Shown: positions 23,773-33,514 of the stretch, piece after piece
Position numbering within the stretch: position 1 is the first letter of the stretch
Layout of the letters: each line of letters begins with the position of its first letter
Source of the DNA: Bathynomus jamesi
Lineage: Eukaryota; Arthropoda; Malacostraca; Isopoda; Cirolanidae
Direction of reading: 5' to 3'
NCBI GenBank assembly: GCA_023014485.1
Contig: JAJOZX010000918.1
Coordinates: forward strand, 817,501 to 881,500
Length of the DNA stretch: 64,000 nt
Program-made: the position numbers and the translations under genes
The notes under the pieces: generated by a model
What the model saw: only the letters and a program-made list of their open reading frames with translations
The model's database searches: none
Told to the model about the DNA's origin: nothing

Positions 23773-24672
23773 AATAACAAGATTAGTTGCAGCTAATAGT
23801 CTTTAGAAGAAAGTTAAGCTTAACAACTACCCTGAAAACAAATACTGAGAGAAATATATAGCAAGATTGGTTAGAGTTGTCAGATGCTTTTATTACGAAG
23901 GGAATTGAAGTCAATATATTTAATTTAAATACTCTTAATACGTGTACATATATATATGTAATAATAACAATAAATCAATATTAGTAATAATATTTAAGCG
24001 GATGTTTAGAGGAGGATAACAGAATTGCTGCTTCAGTTTCATAGCCGCGTTAGGCAACTTGGTTCTTATTAACACATGCAATTTTATAACGAAATTTGAT
24101 GAACGGTAAAATTATTAATTCATATACCAGAAGATAGCATGTGAAAGTGAATGTGATGGTATATCGGTGTAAATAACAGAAAACTACATGCTTAAAAGTA
24201 AATAACAAATATGCATGTACTATAAGTATATATTGTATTTGAAGTCATCTCGTTTGAAAATAAGCCAGTTTCCCTTAAAAAAGAGAGAAATTAATTTATT
24301 TAAATTATAATAATCAATATTAGTTTTATTTTTCATAATACAGATCTTAAACAAAGAACTTGTTTTTCGATTTAAAATATGTTCAATCTGATTTTCATTT
24401 ATGTATTGTTCGCAATTTGTTAACAGACGAAAATTGGATGTTAATGCGCGCAATTTCGTTAGGCCTATTAAAACCTTTCAGATATTCGTTTTCATTTTTA
24501 CTGTCTGGCGGAATTTGCCTGAACAGGAAGTACTTGATTGTATGTTGTATTTTCATGTTTGTTCTTGTTTGCCTCATGAAAGAACTTTTTTCAAGAAGGA
24601 AAGCGAGGTTCAATCCTTTCTTAATTTTTTTTTTTTTTTTTTTTCTCCCCCAGGAGGATGGGGCCCTGAAAG
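23217..24672. other. Right arm outer part: AT-rich, no gene seen
   Basis: Mirror of 9434-10,900, including (AT)n and (AAT)n tracts near 23,739-23,776 and a T run at about 24,625-24,644. Confidence 0.6.
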
Positions 24673-24900
24673 GGGCCCTCAAGGGGCAAATGCCCTTCAT
24701 TAGGACGGTGAGACCCCATAATGGCTAAGAACTTAGTAAGGGGCCCCCTCATACAGAAGGCTAATGCCTTCAGGGGCCCCTTCAGGGGCAGGACTTCATT
24801 AAGGACGGTGGACCCCATAAATTGGCTAAGAACTTAAGTAAGGGGGCCCCCCTCATACAGAAGGCTATGCCTTCAGGGCCCCTTCAGGGCAGGATTTCAG
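24660..24900. repeat. GC-rich tandem repeat, two units of about 113 bp
   Basis: The unit holds GGGGCCC-type stems, CTTCATTAGGACGGTG, CATAATGGCTAAGAACTTA and CTCATACAGAAGGCTAATGC. The second unit starts near 24,780 and differs by small indels. The right limit of the giant palindrome falls inside the first unit; the left limit (9434) enters unrelated sequence. Confidence 0.75.
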
Positions 24901-25055
24901 AGGATTAGCATATTATTTTTCGACAATAAAAATGTTCCGTTTTTTTTTTTTTATATAAATTTTTAATGTTCCAAAGAACCAAAAGCAATTACCTCATAAA
25001 AAAAAAAAATTACGTCAATACATACGTCATTATCACACTTATTTATGCTCGCTTG

Positions 25056-25061
<6 letters not shown>

Positions 25062-25108
<47 letters not shown>
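25062..25108. repeat. (CA)n(TA)n microsatellite
   Basis: CA repeat from about 25,062 to 25,086 running into TA repeat to 25,108. Confidence 0.95.
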
Positions 25109-25539
25109 CAGTGATGAGCTGCCAAAATTTTAACAACCGGTTCCCTATATAAAAAGTTCTGATTTAAAGGATGTGCCACAGTATATAGTTTTTGTACCTT
25201 TTTCCATAAGAAGTGGCAATGGATTGTGTCATTGGGAGTTGTACTCGTACTTAACAATAAAAAAAAATAAATTTAGAATAAATTTGAAAAGAAGAAAATA
25301 TGAAGAATATTTAAGTATATTAGTTATTACTAATTAGGTAGTAATTACAAAATAGCTTCAAGATTCATTTTGTACACCTTTTTATTTTGTACACCGTTTT
25401 ATAAGATTATTCGGTTTTAATATCATTTTATAACAATATTTGTTTTCGTAACAATTTTTAACAACCGGTTCTAAAATGCTTCAAAATTTTAACAACCGGT
25501 TCGCGCGAACCGGTGCGAACCGGCTCCAGCTCACCACTG
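25109..25539. mobile_element. hAT-type MITE, 431 bp
   Basis: Ends CAGTGATGAGCTGC and the complement of CAGTGGTGAGCTGGAGC. It is flanked on both sides by TATATATA (25,101-25,108 and 25,540-25,547), consistent with an 8-bp hAT duplication, although the flanks are themselves AT repeat. The interior repeats AACCGGTT palindromes near the right end and codes for nothing visible. Confidence 0.7.
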
Positions 25540-25659
25540 TATATATATGAAAATTTAAAAACTTTATTGTCAAACCAATAGCCCACGTGTGTGTGTGTGT
25601 TATTTTGTACAACAAACTCATGAAAATTTATTAAGGTACAATAAAGTGACGTGAACCCT

Positions 25660-27452
25660 CACAGTTTATATACCTTTCAGCCTTTCAGGTGTTCCGTGCG
25701 ATGATCTTCGCATATACTGTAGATATACACCTCGTTAACCTCGTTCAGGTTCCGTGTGTTGGTCTCTCTTCACACGAAGGTCAAACTGATGGCCCCGCCT
25801 CTAGCCAGGCTTGGTGGAGGAGCGAGTTGTTCTCTTGCGCTTTCCACCGCACATAGCCAGATAAACCCGGCTCAGCTGGTACCGTCCTGAGCCAGGCATC
25901 TAATCTTCTCTTGAAGACTTCAACTTTGACCTCTGTAACGTTTCTGAGGTCCTCTGCGTTTCCTATTTTCCAGCGTTGTTTGGGTGGTAGTTGGGTTTAG
26001 TTTGAGGTTTGGTACCAGTTTTTAGATCATTTTCCATCTGTAGATTATCGTGTGCGGAAATTTGTACGTCAACATTTGTACGACGGAAATTTATACGGCA
26101 GCATTTGTCCGCCTGAACATTTATACGACTGGAAATTTATACGACTGACATTTGTACGACGGTAATTTAAGTATGCGCTCTACCGGACTTTTTTGACTTA
26201 AGTATGCGATCTACCCATGATAATAACCGTGACTTCATCTTTTATATAAACACTAGCTAAAGTGGGCCCTACGGGCCCATTTAGCTACGCCCGTGGTGCT
26301 GGGGCCTTTGGCCTCAGTAATTGGGGAGCCGCAGGCCCCCCTAGTTACCGAGGAGTCAATTATTCAGTCAATAAAACTATAGAAAAGAATGCAGCCATAA
26401 AAATCTTAAGCTTCACAAATCTTGATACAATGTTTATTCTGTAACGGTTGCAGCACCAGTATGAAAGTGCATAAAAAGAACTCATTTGGTAAATTTTTGA
26501 ACTTAGCCGCAGATTAAATTTCGGCTCAAAGCTGAACGCAAAAGCAAATATTTTTTACACTTTTTAAAATTATAATTAAAAGTAGAATTCATTACGCCTT
26601 TTTCTAATGCATTAAAATACAAATATCGCCCATATATATCAAGAATCTTCTTCTCTTTTCGAGCGTGACAGACTGACAGACATTCCTGGGTGTTTATAGT
26701 ATTAATAAGCACAGTTGGAAAAAATAAAAAATAAATAAAAGTAAACATTATTTATATATTTTGAAAATAATTTCAATTTGAAGAATTTAAAATTTTATCA
26801 TGTATCACAGCGCATTAAAGGATTAACAGGTAGGTAAATGGTTATTGAATAGGTACAGGACTACAGGTGGTTAGGTTAGGTTAGGTTAGGTTAGGTCTGG
26901 AGATTAATGAGAAAAAGCTCGCAAGATTTGTTCTCCGATTTTTTAAATGACATTCGTTAGGTTAGGTTAGGTTAGGTTAGGTCTGGAGATTAATGATAAA
27001 AAACTCGCAAGATTTGTTCTCCGATTTTTTAAATGACATTCGTTCTGTATATCGCTAGTTACATTTTCTCTTAAATTGATAAACTGAAATCTAGTTTCAA
27101 TTATGCATTTAATTATTGTAATATGTAATTTCATAATTTGTGATAATTTGTATTTTAACTTACCTAGTTTTAAATTCAATTTTATTAACTGATCATGAAT
27201 TTTTTGCGTACAACGTATAAATTACTGTCGTACAAATGCTGGCTTATAAATTTCCGGGTTTCGTAGATTATAGTGTACCTCTCTTTTCTTCTTTGCAGGG
27301 AGTACAGATTTAGTTTATGTAGTCTTTCCAGTAGTTCAGTTCTTCGCAGACATCAATCTTGGCTGTGAAATGTCTCTGCGTTTCTTCTAGTTTATTAGTT
27401 TCTTCCTTTTTATATGGGGACGTCAAAACTGAGAAGTATTCAAGCTTAACTT
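25660..27452 (-). pseudogene. LINE C 3' fragment, split by a later insertion
   Basis: The outer pieces (25,660-26,048 and 27,263-27,452) match, in order and on the reverse strand, about 31,530-30,960 of LINE C. They cover the C-terminal domain with the conserved 'LFNQLPKDLRN'-type region and the 3' tail. The match breaks at 26,048/27,263, where a 1.2-kb element has been inserted with a duplicated GTAGATTAT. Coding is destroyed. Confidence 0.8.
26049..27262. mobile_element. Phrase-built non-autonomous element carrying TTAGG tracts
   Basis: It is inserted in the LINE C fragment, flanked by GTAGATTAT on both sides (26,040-26,048 and 27,263-27,271); the intact LINE has one copy of the 8-bp core. 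The left end repeats a phrase of about 20-25 bp (ATTTGTACGACGG / AATTTATACGACTG variants, 26,056-26,170), and the right end carries inverted versions (27,205-27,258). Inside are a GC-rich hairpin cluster (26,262-26,345) and an 85-90-bp tandem duplication whose units begin with (GGTTA)n (26,870 and 26,957). No credible ORF. The 8-9 bp duplication fits a hAT or Mutator-like transposase acting in trans. Confidence 0.65.
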
Positions 27453-27686
27453 CGCTGATCTCCGGATGTCAGTTTTTCAACATCTGCGGATGCGGATGCG
27501 GATTTTTAATTTCAATATTCGCGGATGCGGATGCGGATATTTATTTAATCTATCAATATAATATAGAATTATGAATATATGACATAATTTTTCAAATTTC
27601 GTGATATTACTTACCATTATGGCAGGCAATGCATAAGAATTAAAATTAATATTAATGTTTTCATTATGATAAAAATAATGGTTTTA
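27453..27686. repeat. GCGGAT minisatellite and spacer
   Basis: Short runs of (GCGGAT)n at 27,484-27,537. Similar direct runs appear at 28,706-28,750, on the other side of the next element. No gene. Confidence 0.55.
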
Positions 27687-28462
27687 GGCGAATTTGTCTA
27701 CAACAATTTGTCTAAAGATACAATTCATCTACAACAATTTGTCTACAACAATTTATCTACAACAATTAGTCTACAGATACAATTTATCTACAATAATTTG
27801 TCTACAGATACAATTTGTCTAGAGAAACTATTACTAATATTGGACCTAGTATGTTTCATGGACTGCTCTCGATTTTCCTACGAAATTGAAAACAAGGGCA
27901 GTCGATGACCCTGATTTTGTTTCTGCAATCGGTTTTCTTGAGAAACCTAACCTAACCTAACCTAACCTGACCTAACCTAACCTAACCTGACCTAACCTAA
28001 TCTGACCTAACCTGACTTGACCTACCCTGACCTAACCTAACCTAACCTGACCTGACCTGACCTGACCTAACCTAACCTGACCTAATCGAGTTTCTTATAC
28101 TATTGTTTTTTTGCAAGATATCGCACTAATGCTTGTCATTTTTTGTGAATTTGTATGGCGTAAGCGCCACACCAGCTCGGACTTATTCAAAAAGATGTTG
28201 GAGTGTATTGCGTCGTTTCAGTAAATAAATTTATTCAATATCCAATAACATTTTTCTTTATCATTTCTCAAGAAAACAGATTGCAGAAACAAATTTTTTC
28301 ATTTTTTTTTTAAATTAATAATAATTAACATCAAATAGCTTTCATTTTTCCTCTCTAGACAAATTGTATCTGTAGACAAATTATTGTAGATAAATTGTAT
28401 CTGTAGACAAATTGTTGTAGATGAATTGTATCTTTAGACAAATTGTTGTAGACAAATTCGCC
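27687..28462. mobile_element. Long-inverted-repeat element with TTAGG-type array
   Basis: The outer ends are GGCGAATTTGTCTACAACAA and its near-exact complement, ending GTAGACAAATTCGCC. Each arm is about 130 bp of the repeated phrase ACAATTTGTCTAC(A)A. Inside lies a second inverted pair (TTTCTGCAATCGGTTTTCTT at 27,921 versus its complement at about 28,263-28,290). Between them is a degenerate CCTAA/CCTGA pentamer array (27,944-28,086), the complement of the arthropod telomere repeat TTAGG. No ORF. Its superfamily is unknown. Confidence 0.7.
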
Positions 28463-28782
28463 GGACACCAAAAAGAATAACTTTCTCAAGAGTTTCAGCC
28501 ACAGAAAATTCAATGAAACAAGTTTCATTCAATTTTCTGTGTTACCAGGTATTTATGTTTTGAGGTTTATATATTTGTTTGTTCATTAATAATTAATACT
28601 TTACATGAAATGTGCATGACTAGGCCTTATAAGCTACTTTATAAGCTAATTTAATTGTAAATTGCATAATTTATTAGAGGTAATATCCGCATAACATCCG
28701 CAGTCAGAAGTGCGGACGCGGATGTTAAAAATGATGCGGATGCGGATATCCAGTCCACAACTAATATATATATATATATATA
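28463..28782. other. AT-rich spacer
   Basis: A short inverted pair (CAGAAAATTCAATGAAAC / GTTTCATTCAATTTTCTG, 28,502-28,542), GCGGAT runs at 28,706-28,750, and (AT)n at about 28,763-28,785. No gene. Confidence 0.6.
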
Positions 28783-31560
28783 TATGGAACTCCTTGCAGT
28801 GAAAATAGAAAAACTAAACGTGGTAGTAATAGTCATCTATAGACCTCCAAGCACCCCAACCGAAAAATTCTCGGAGGCCATTGATGACATCAGAAAGCTA
28901 ATAAAGGCCATAAACCCTCCATCCCCCAATTAATGATCTGCGGAGACTTTAACTTCCAATTTATAAAATACAAAAAGGTGGATAGGAATAATATGTTCAC
29001 CAGGACAAGGGGGGCACAAGAGAAGACCAGGAGCAAGAAAAAATGTTGATGGCTCTCACAAATGAGTTTATGCTGACACAGGAGATAACAGAAAATACCA
29101 GAAAAAATAACTGCCTGGATCTGGTATTAATGAATAATACGAACTTGATTGCTGATATAAAAATAACCCCAACCATTATCTCAGACCACAACTTAATCGA
29201 TATATCAACAAATATGACGACAGCATTAAGAGACAATACACATATTGAGGAAAGAAGTAAATTTGGGGCCTTTAACTTAAACTCCAAGACTATAAATTGG
29301 GAAGCAATCAGACCGCACATGGCCCAAATAGAATGGAGAACAATTTTCGAGAATAAAACAACTGAAGAAATGCTAACAACCTTGGAAGAAAAAACGCTGA
29401 GAATTTTAGAAAAATATGCTCCGAAATCACAGCCAAAAGGAAAGAGGAGCTGGCTAGAGAGGCAAAAGAGAAGACTTTTCCGCAAAAGAAAGAGAGTGGA
29501 GGCGAAGTTAGGCAACTGCGGAGATAATGACAGGAAAGCAATAAAAGAAAAACTGGAGGGAGGGTATCGATAGGGAAATAAAAGCCCTGATTAAGGACCA
29601 CACAGAGAGGGAAGAGGAAAAGGCGGTAGAAGCAATAAAGGAAAATCCAAAATACTTCTATAGCTATGCAAAAAGGAAAACAAAAACGCGCGCCGCTATT
29701 GGACCCTTAAGGACGAGAAATAATGAACTAACCGACAATCCAAAAGAAATATCTGATACATTGAGAGCTCAATATGAATCAGTTTTCAGTACCCCAAAAA
29801 GTGACAAAGCGATACCTGACATAAATGCATTCTTTGAAGAAGAATTGCAAGGAGATTATATAACAGACTTTGATTTTACACCAGAAGATGTAGCGAGAGC
29901 TATAGGACAAATGAAACCACATTCAGCTGCAGGTCCGGACAATTGGAACGCATTATTGATTAAAAAATGTAAAAATGAAATAGCTACACCTTTATACTGG
30001 ATATAAAGAAGATCCCTAGACACTGGGGAAATACCGAGCATCTTGAAAAGAGCAAACGTTGTCCCTCTATATAAAGGAGGGTACAGATCTCAAACAAAGA
30101 ACTATAGACCAGTGTCATTGACGTCCCACCTCACCAAAGTATTTGTAAGAATAGTTAGAGAGAAAATTTATGACTTCCTGGAGACACGGGAAAGATTCAA
30201 CGAAAATCAGCATGGATTCCGATCAGGTAAATCATGCCTATCACAACTAAAAGAACACTACAACAATATCGTAGCTGCATTGGAAGGCAATGACAACTAC
30301 GATGTTATATACACAGATTTTGCTAAAGCTTTCGACAAATGTGACCATGGTATAATAGCACGTAAAATTAAATATATGGGAATAACAGGCAAAGTGGGAA
30401 AATGGATCTACAACTTCCTCAGAGAACGTCTGTAGGTCGTCAAAATTCAAGGTATATCATCATCAGAATCGGAAGTACGCAGCTCAGTACCACAAGGGAC
30501 AGTATGGCCCCACTCCTGTTCATTATCATGCTAACAGCCTAACAGACATAGACAGCGGAGTAAACAGCAACAGTATAGTAACATCCTTTGCAGACGATAC
30601 AAAGATCAGCAGAAAAATCAGCGATATACATGACGTGGAGGCCTTGCAGATGGACACGAACAAAATATACAAATTGTCAGAAGACAACAACATGTCATTT
30701 GACACCGAGAAATTTCAGCTCCTGAGATATGGTAGAAAAGAAGAACTTAGACTGCATATTATGCTCCAGATAGACAGGAAATTCAGAGAAGCACGAAAGC
30801 GATCGATCTCGGGATAATAATGACAGATGATGCGAAATTCGAAACACAAAATCAGATAGCGATAAATAAAGCAAAATGAGTCGCCGGACAGGTACTAAGA
30901 ACGTTCAAGAGAAGGGACAAGACAGTAATAATTCCCCTACTAAAAACACTGATTATACCAAAACTTGAATACTGCTCAGTTTTGACGTCCCCATATAAAA
31001 AGGAAGAAACTAATAAACTAGAAGAAACGCAAAGGCATTTCATAGCCAAGATTGATCGCTGCAAAGAACTCTACTGGGAAAGACTACGTAAACTAAATCT
31101 GTACTCCTGAAAGAAGAAGAGAGAGGTACACCTTAATCTACATATGGAAAATGATCGAAAAACTGGTACCAAACCTAAAACTAAACCCAATTACCATTCA
31201 AACAACACTGGAAAATAGAAAAGGCAGAATGTGTAGTGTTCCCAAATTAAAGGCCCGACAAGGGACCTCCTCAACTCTGAAAGAAAATAGCTTGGTTGTT
31301 AGGGGGCCAAGACTTTTCAACCAGCTTCCAAAGGACCTCAGAAACATAACGGGGGTCAAAGTTGAAGTCTTCAAGAGAAGACTGGATGCCTGGCTCAGGA
31401 CGGTACCAGATGAGCCGAGCGTGCCTGGCTGTGTACGGTGGAGAGCGCAAGAAAGCAACTCGCTCCTCCTCCAAGCTAGACCTAGAGGCGGGGCCACCAG
31501 CTTGACCTCCGTGTGAAGAGAGACCAACGCACGAAACAACATAAGGTTTTCAGGTAAGGT
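28783..31560 (+). pseudogene. LINE C copy 1: endonuclease plus reverse transcriptase, decayed
   Basis: A CR1/jockey-group non-LTR retrotransposon. The 5' part is the C-terminal half of an apurinic-type endonuclease (YRPPSTPTEKFSEAI, then CGDFNF at about 28,945, and ISDHNLIDIS at about 29,190). A basic linker follows. The RT (about 29,890-30,760) has SAAGPDNWNA, YRPVSLTSHLTKVF, HGFRSGKSCLSQL, YTDFAKAFDKCDHG, SVPQGT and SFADDTK. The C-terminal domain (31,151-31,516) contains RGPRLFNQLPKDLRN. Frame breaks occur near 28,930, 29,570, 30,005 (stop), 30,500, 30,815 and 31,110. The element is 5' truncated, starting in (AT)n. Confidence 0.9.
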
Positions 31561-31627
31561 TTATATGCTGCAAACCCACAAGGAAAAAGCATTCATTCAT
31601 TTCAAGTGTTTAACTGTGAAATTCATC

Positions 31628-31629
<2 letters not shown>

Positions 31630-31672
<43 letters not shown>

Positions 31673-31704
31673 GAAAATGAAAATGAAAATGAAAATGAAA
31701 AGGT
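31630..31704. repeat. (AT)n followed by (TGAAAA)n, LINE B 3' tail
   Basis: An AT run of about 38 bp (31,630-31,667) lies next to five GAAAAT repeats that are the 3' microsatellite of minus-strand LINE B. Confidence 0.85.
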
Positions 31705-32760
31705 TTATTGGCAGACTATAGTCCATATGACAAATATTACTAATACAATGACAGTTCATACACTAATGATAGAAATATATACAATTGATCAGAAATAATA
31801 CTGCACTCTCGAAGTTAAGTGGAGCTACAGACAGACGTTTTCGTACCAAGAAGTCAATAGCTTAGCCTTAGAGGATAAATGGCAGGACTCATGGATAGCT
31901 TGGATGATCGGGTTGGTTGATTTTTTAATTATTTGCATTAGACTGTGTTAAGCACGTCTTGTTACCTCCGGGAAGCTCGGGACATTGCGGGTAGAAAACA
32001 TTTGCGAAGCTGAGCATCTCGGGGTAATATATGTAAGAGTCTAAAAGACCTGTTGTACAGCAAATTTAGGGTTCTGCCAGAACCTTTTTTATAATTCACC
32101 CAGAGTTGCTGACCGTATATATTACTGCATAAAGTACGAAAGAGTGTGTCTTTAGCTTCACTTGTACAGAAACGAAAGTTCCTTATGGTCATATTCGCTT
32201 TAGCACACAGGCTTCGAGATTGTTTTCTTATATCCGAGTCATCACTCAAGGAGCTGGTAATAGTTTGACCCAAATACTTAAACTCTTGTACTTCCTCAAT
32301 TACTTCACCATTCATTTTAAATCTTATATCAGCTGGCTGATTACAGCTTTTAGGATGAAATTGCAAAACCTTAGTTTTTGTAACATTAAAAAGAATATCA
32401 TGTTTCTGCGAATAAACTTCGCAGACATTTAGCAGCCGATCCAGACCTTTAACAGAAGGACTTATTAACACCATATCATCGGCATAAACTAAGTTATTTA
32501 TCCTTGCGTTATCTATACAACATCCCACTGTTGCCTCATTAAGTGAAGCAATTAATCCGTCGATATACACATTAAACAGCATAGGGGAGAGCAAGAACTT
32601 TGTCTCACCCCGCAAGAGGAGCCAAAACACTCGGATAGTACATTGCCCCACCTAATAGTGAAAGATTGGTGGGAATACCAAAATTTCAATAAATTTAATA
32701 TGTACATGGGAACCTTCCTGTCTTCTAGTTTTGCAAATAAAATATTGTGGTTCACCCTAT
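31674..32760 (-). pseudogene. LINE B, 3' portion (RT second half and C-terminus)
   Basis: On the minus strand the frame resumes at a D-R-V-N-H block (about 32,750), continues through the RT with SPMLFNVYIDGL and catalytic VYADDMVLIS, and then the C-terminal blocks KYLGQTITSSLSDDSDIRK, FRFCTSEAKD and RNYRSFRLL-type text. There are frame shifts near 32,600-32,650 and 31,960. It is the direct continuation of the 5' part at 35.76-37.61 kb; the two are separated by LINE A, inserted between the LDISK and DRVNH blocks of the RT. Confidence 0.88.
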
Positions 32761-33514
32761 CATATGTTACAATGTTTGTAATGTTTCAGACCAACAAAGA
32801 CCCTAGGATCCACTCATGGCTGGTCTACCTAACTATGTTCGTAATCGTGTATTGTGTATGTCCTCCGTGGTGGCGGAGGGGACCTACAATTTTACGTGGG
32901 TTCCGAACCACAAGAACATAAGAAATTTATGTAAAAACTGCCGGTAAATTGGCAACGACCAATTTTTACGAAACTAAATAATTATCAATTTAAAACTAAT
33001 TAATTATCGATTTAAAACTAAAGATAGAATCTCTGGATCCAGAGGATCAAGTCATAATAGACTACTATCCACAAATGTTACACTCTAGATCTATTTATAA
33101 CGGACATGCAAATATATCAGATCCAAAGAATCCAGTCAATTTCATTACGGTATCCATCAAGTCACGGTCCATATCGATTGCGGACCAAGTCAAAATTTAC
33201 AACCATATACATTACAATATATACACTTACGAGGAAACGTGTAGGTGTGGCTGTAAAGACTGTACAGTAATGTAGAAATGTGTGTGCACCCATTATGGGT
33301 CTCCCATTTAAAGGTGTTTGTGGGGCAAGTGAAGATCATGAGTTTTTCAATACCTCACAGTACTATGGGGGCCACCGCTCGGCAGAGGAATCTCTTTAAA
33401 TGGGGTGTGTAAGGACAGAGAGTATCCCCTAACTCAAGACGCTGCATCCCTATATCCCACAACACTTGTGTTGAGCTGTGGGATCTATCCCCACAAAGCC
33501 TTAATTTTACTACC
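32761..33514 (-). mobile_element. LINE A copy 2, 3' untranslated tail
   Basis: Positions 32,840-33,514 match 2174-2885 on the reverse strand. Beyond that, 32,761-32,840 has no counterpart in copy 1 and ends in ACATT-type repeats that may be the 3' microsatellite of the element. Confidence 0.65.
33075..33275 (+). CDS. Conserved small antisense ORF in the LINE A tail (copy 2)
   Basis: 66 codons on the opposite strand to LINE A. It shares the NGHANISDPKNPVNFITVSI and DQVKIYN blocks with the ORF at 2458-2640, and ends in a cysteine-rich C-R-C-G-C-K-D-C tail. This tail is off-frame in copy 1. Family unknown. Conservation may reflect only shared LINE ancestry. Confidence 0.35.
   Translation: MLHSRSIYNGHANISDPKNPVNFITVSIKSRSISIADQVKIYNHIHYNIYTYEETCRCGCKDCTVM

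Larger units (their letters stand above)
9434..24672. repeat. 15.2-kb spacerless inverted repeat (giant palindrome)
   Basis: Sequence from 17,056 back to 9434 is the reverse complement of 17,057-24,672. The axis lies in CTTTGCTTGCAAGCAAAG, with no spacer. Every feature in one arm is mirrored in the other (BEL/Pao half, LINE B fragment, 176-bp foldback, microsatellites). The arms differ by scattered single-base indels, many in homopolymers, by microsatellite length and by a few substitutions. The repeat ends in CTTTCAGGGCCCC at both limits. It is either a real inverted duplication or an assembly or long-read foldback artefact. Confidence 0.9.

Noticed and set aside
27944..28086. True chromosome end at the CCTAA array
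   Set aside because: The array is short, degenerate and enclosed by the inverted repeats of an element with more sequence on both sides, so it is interstitial.
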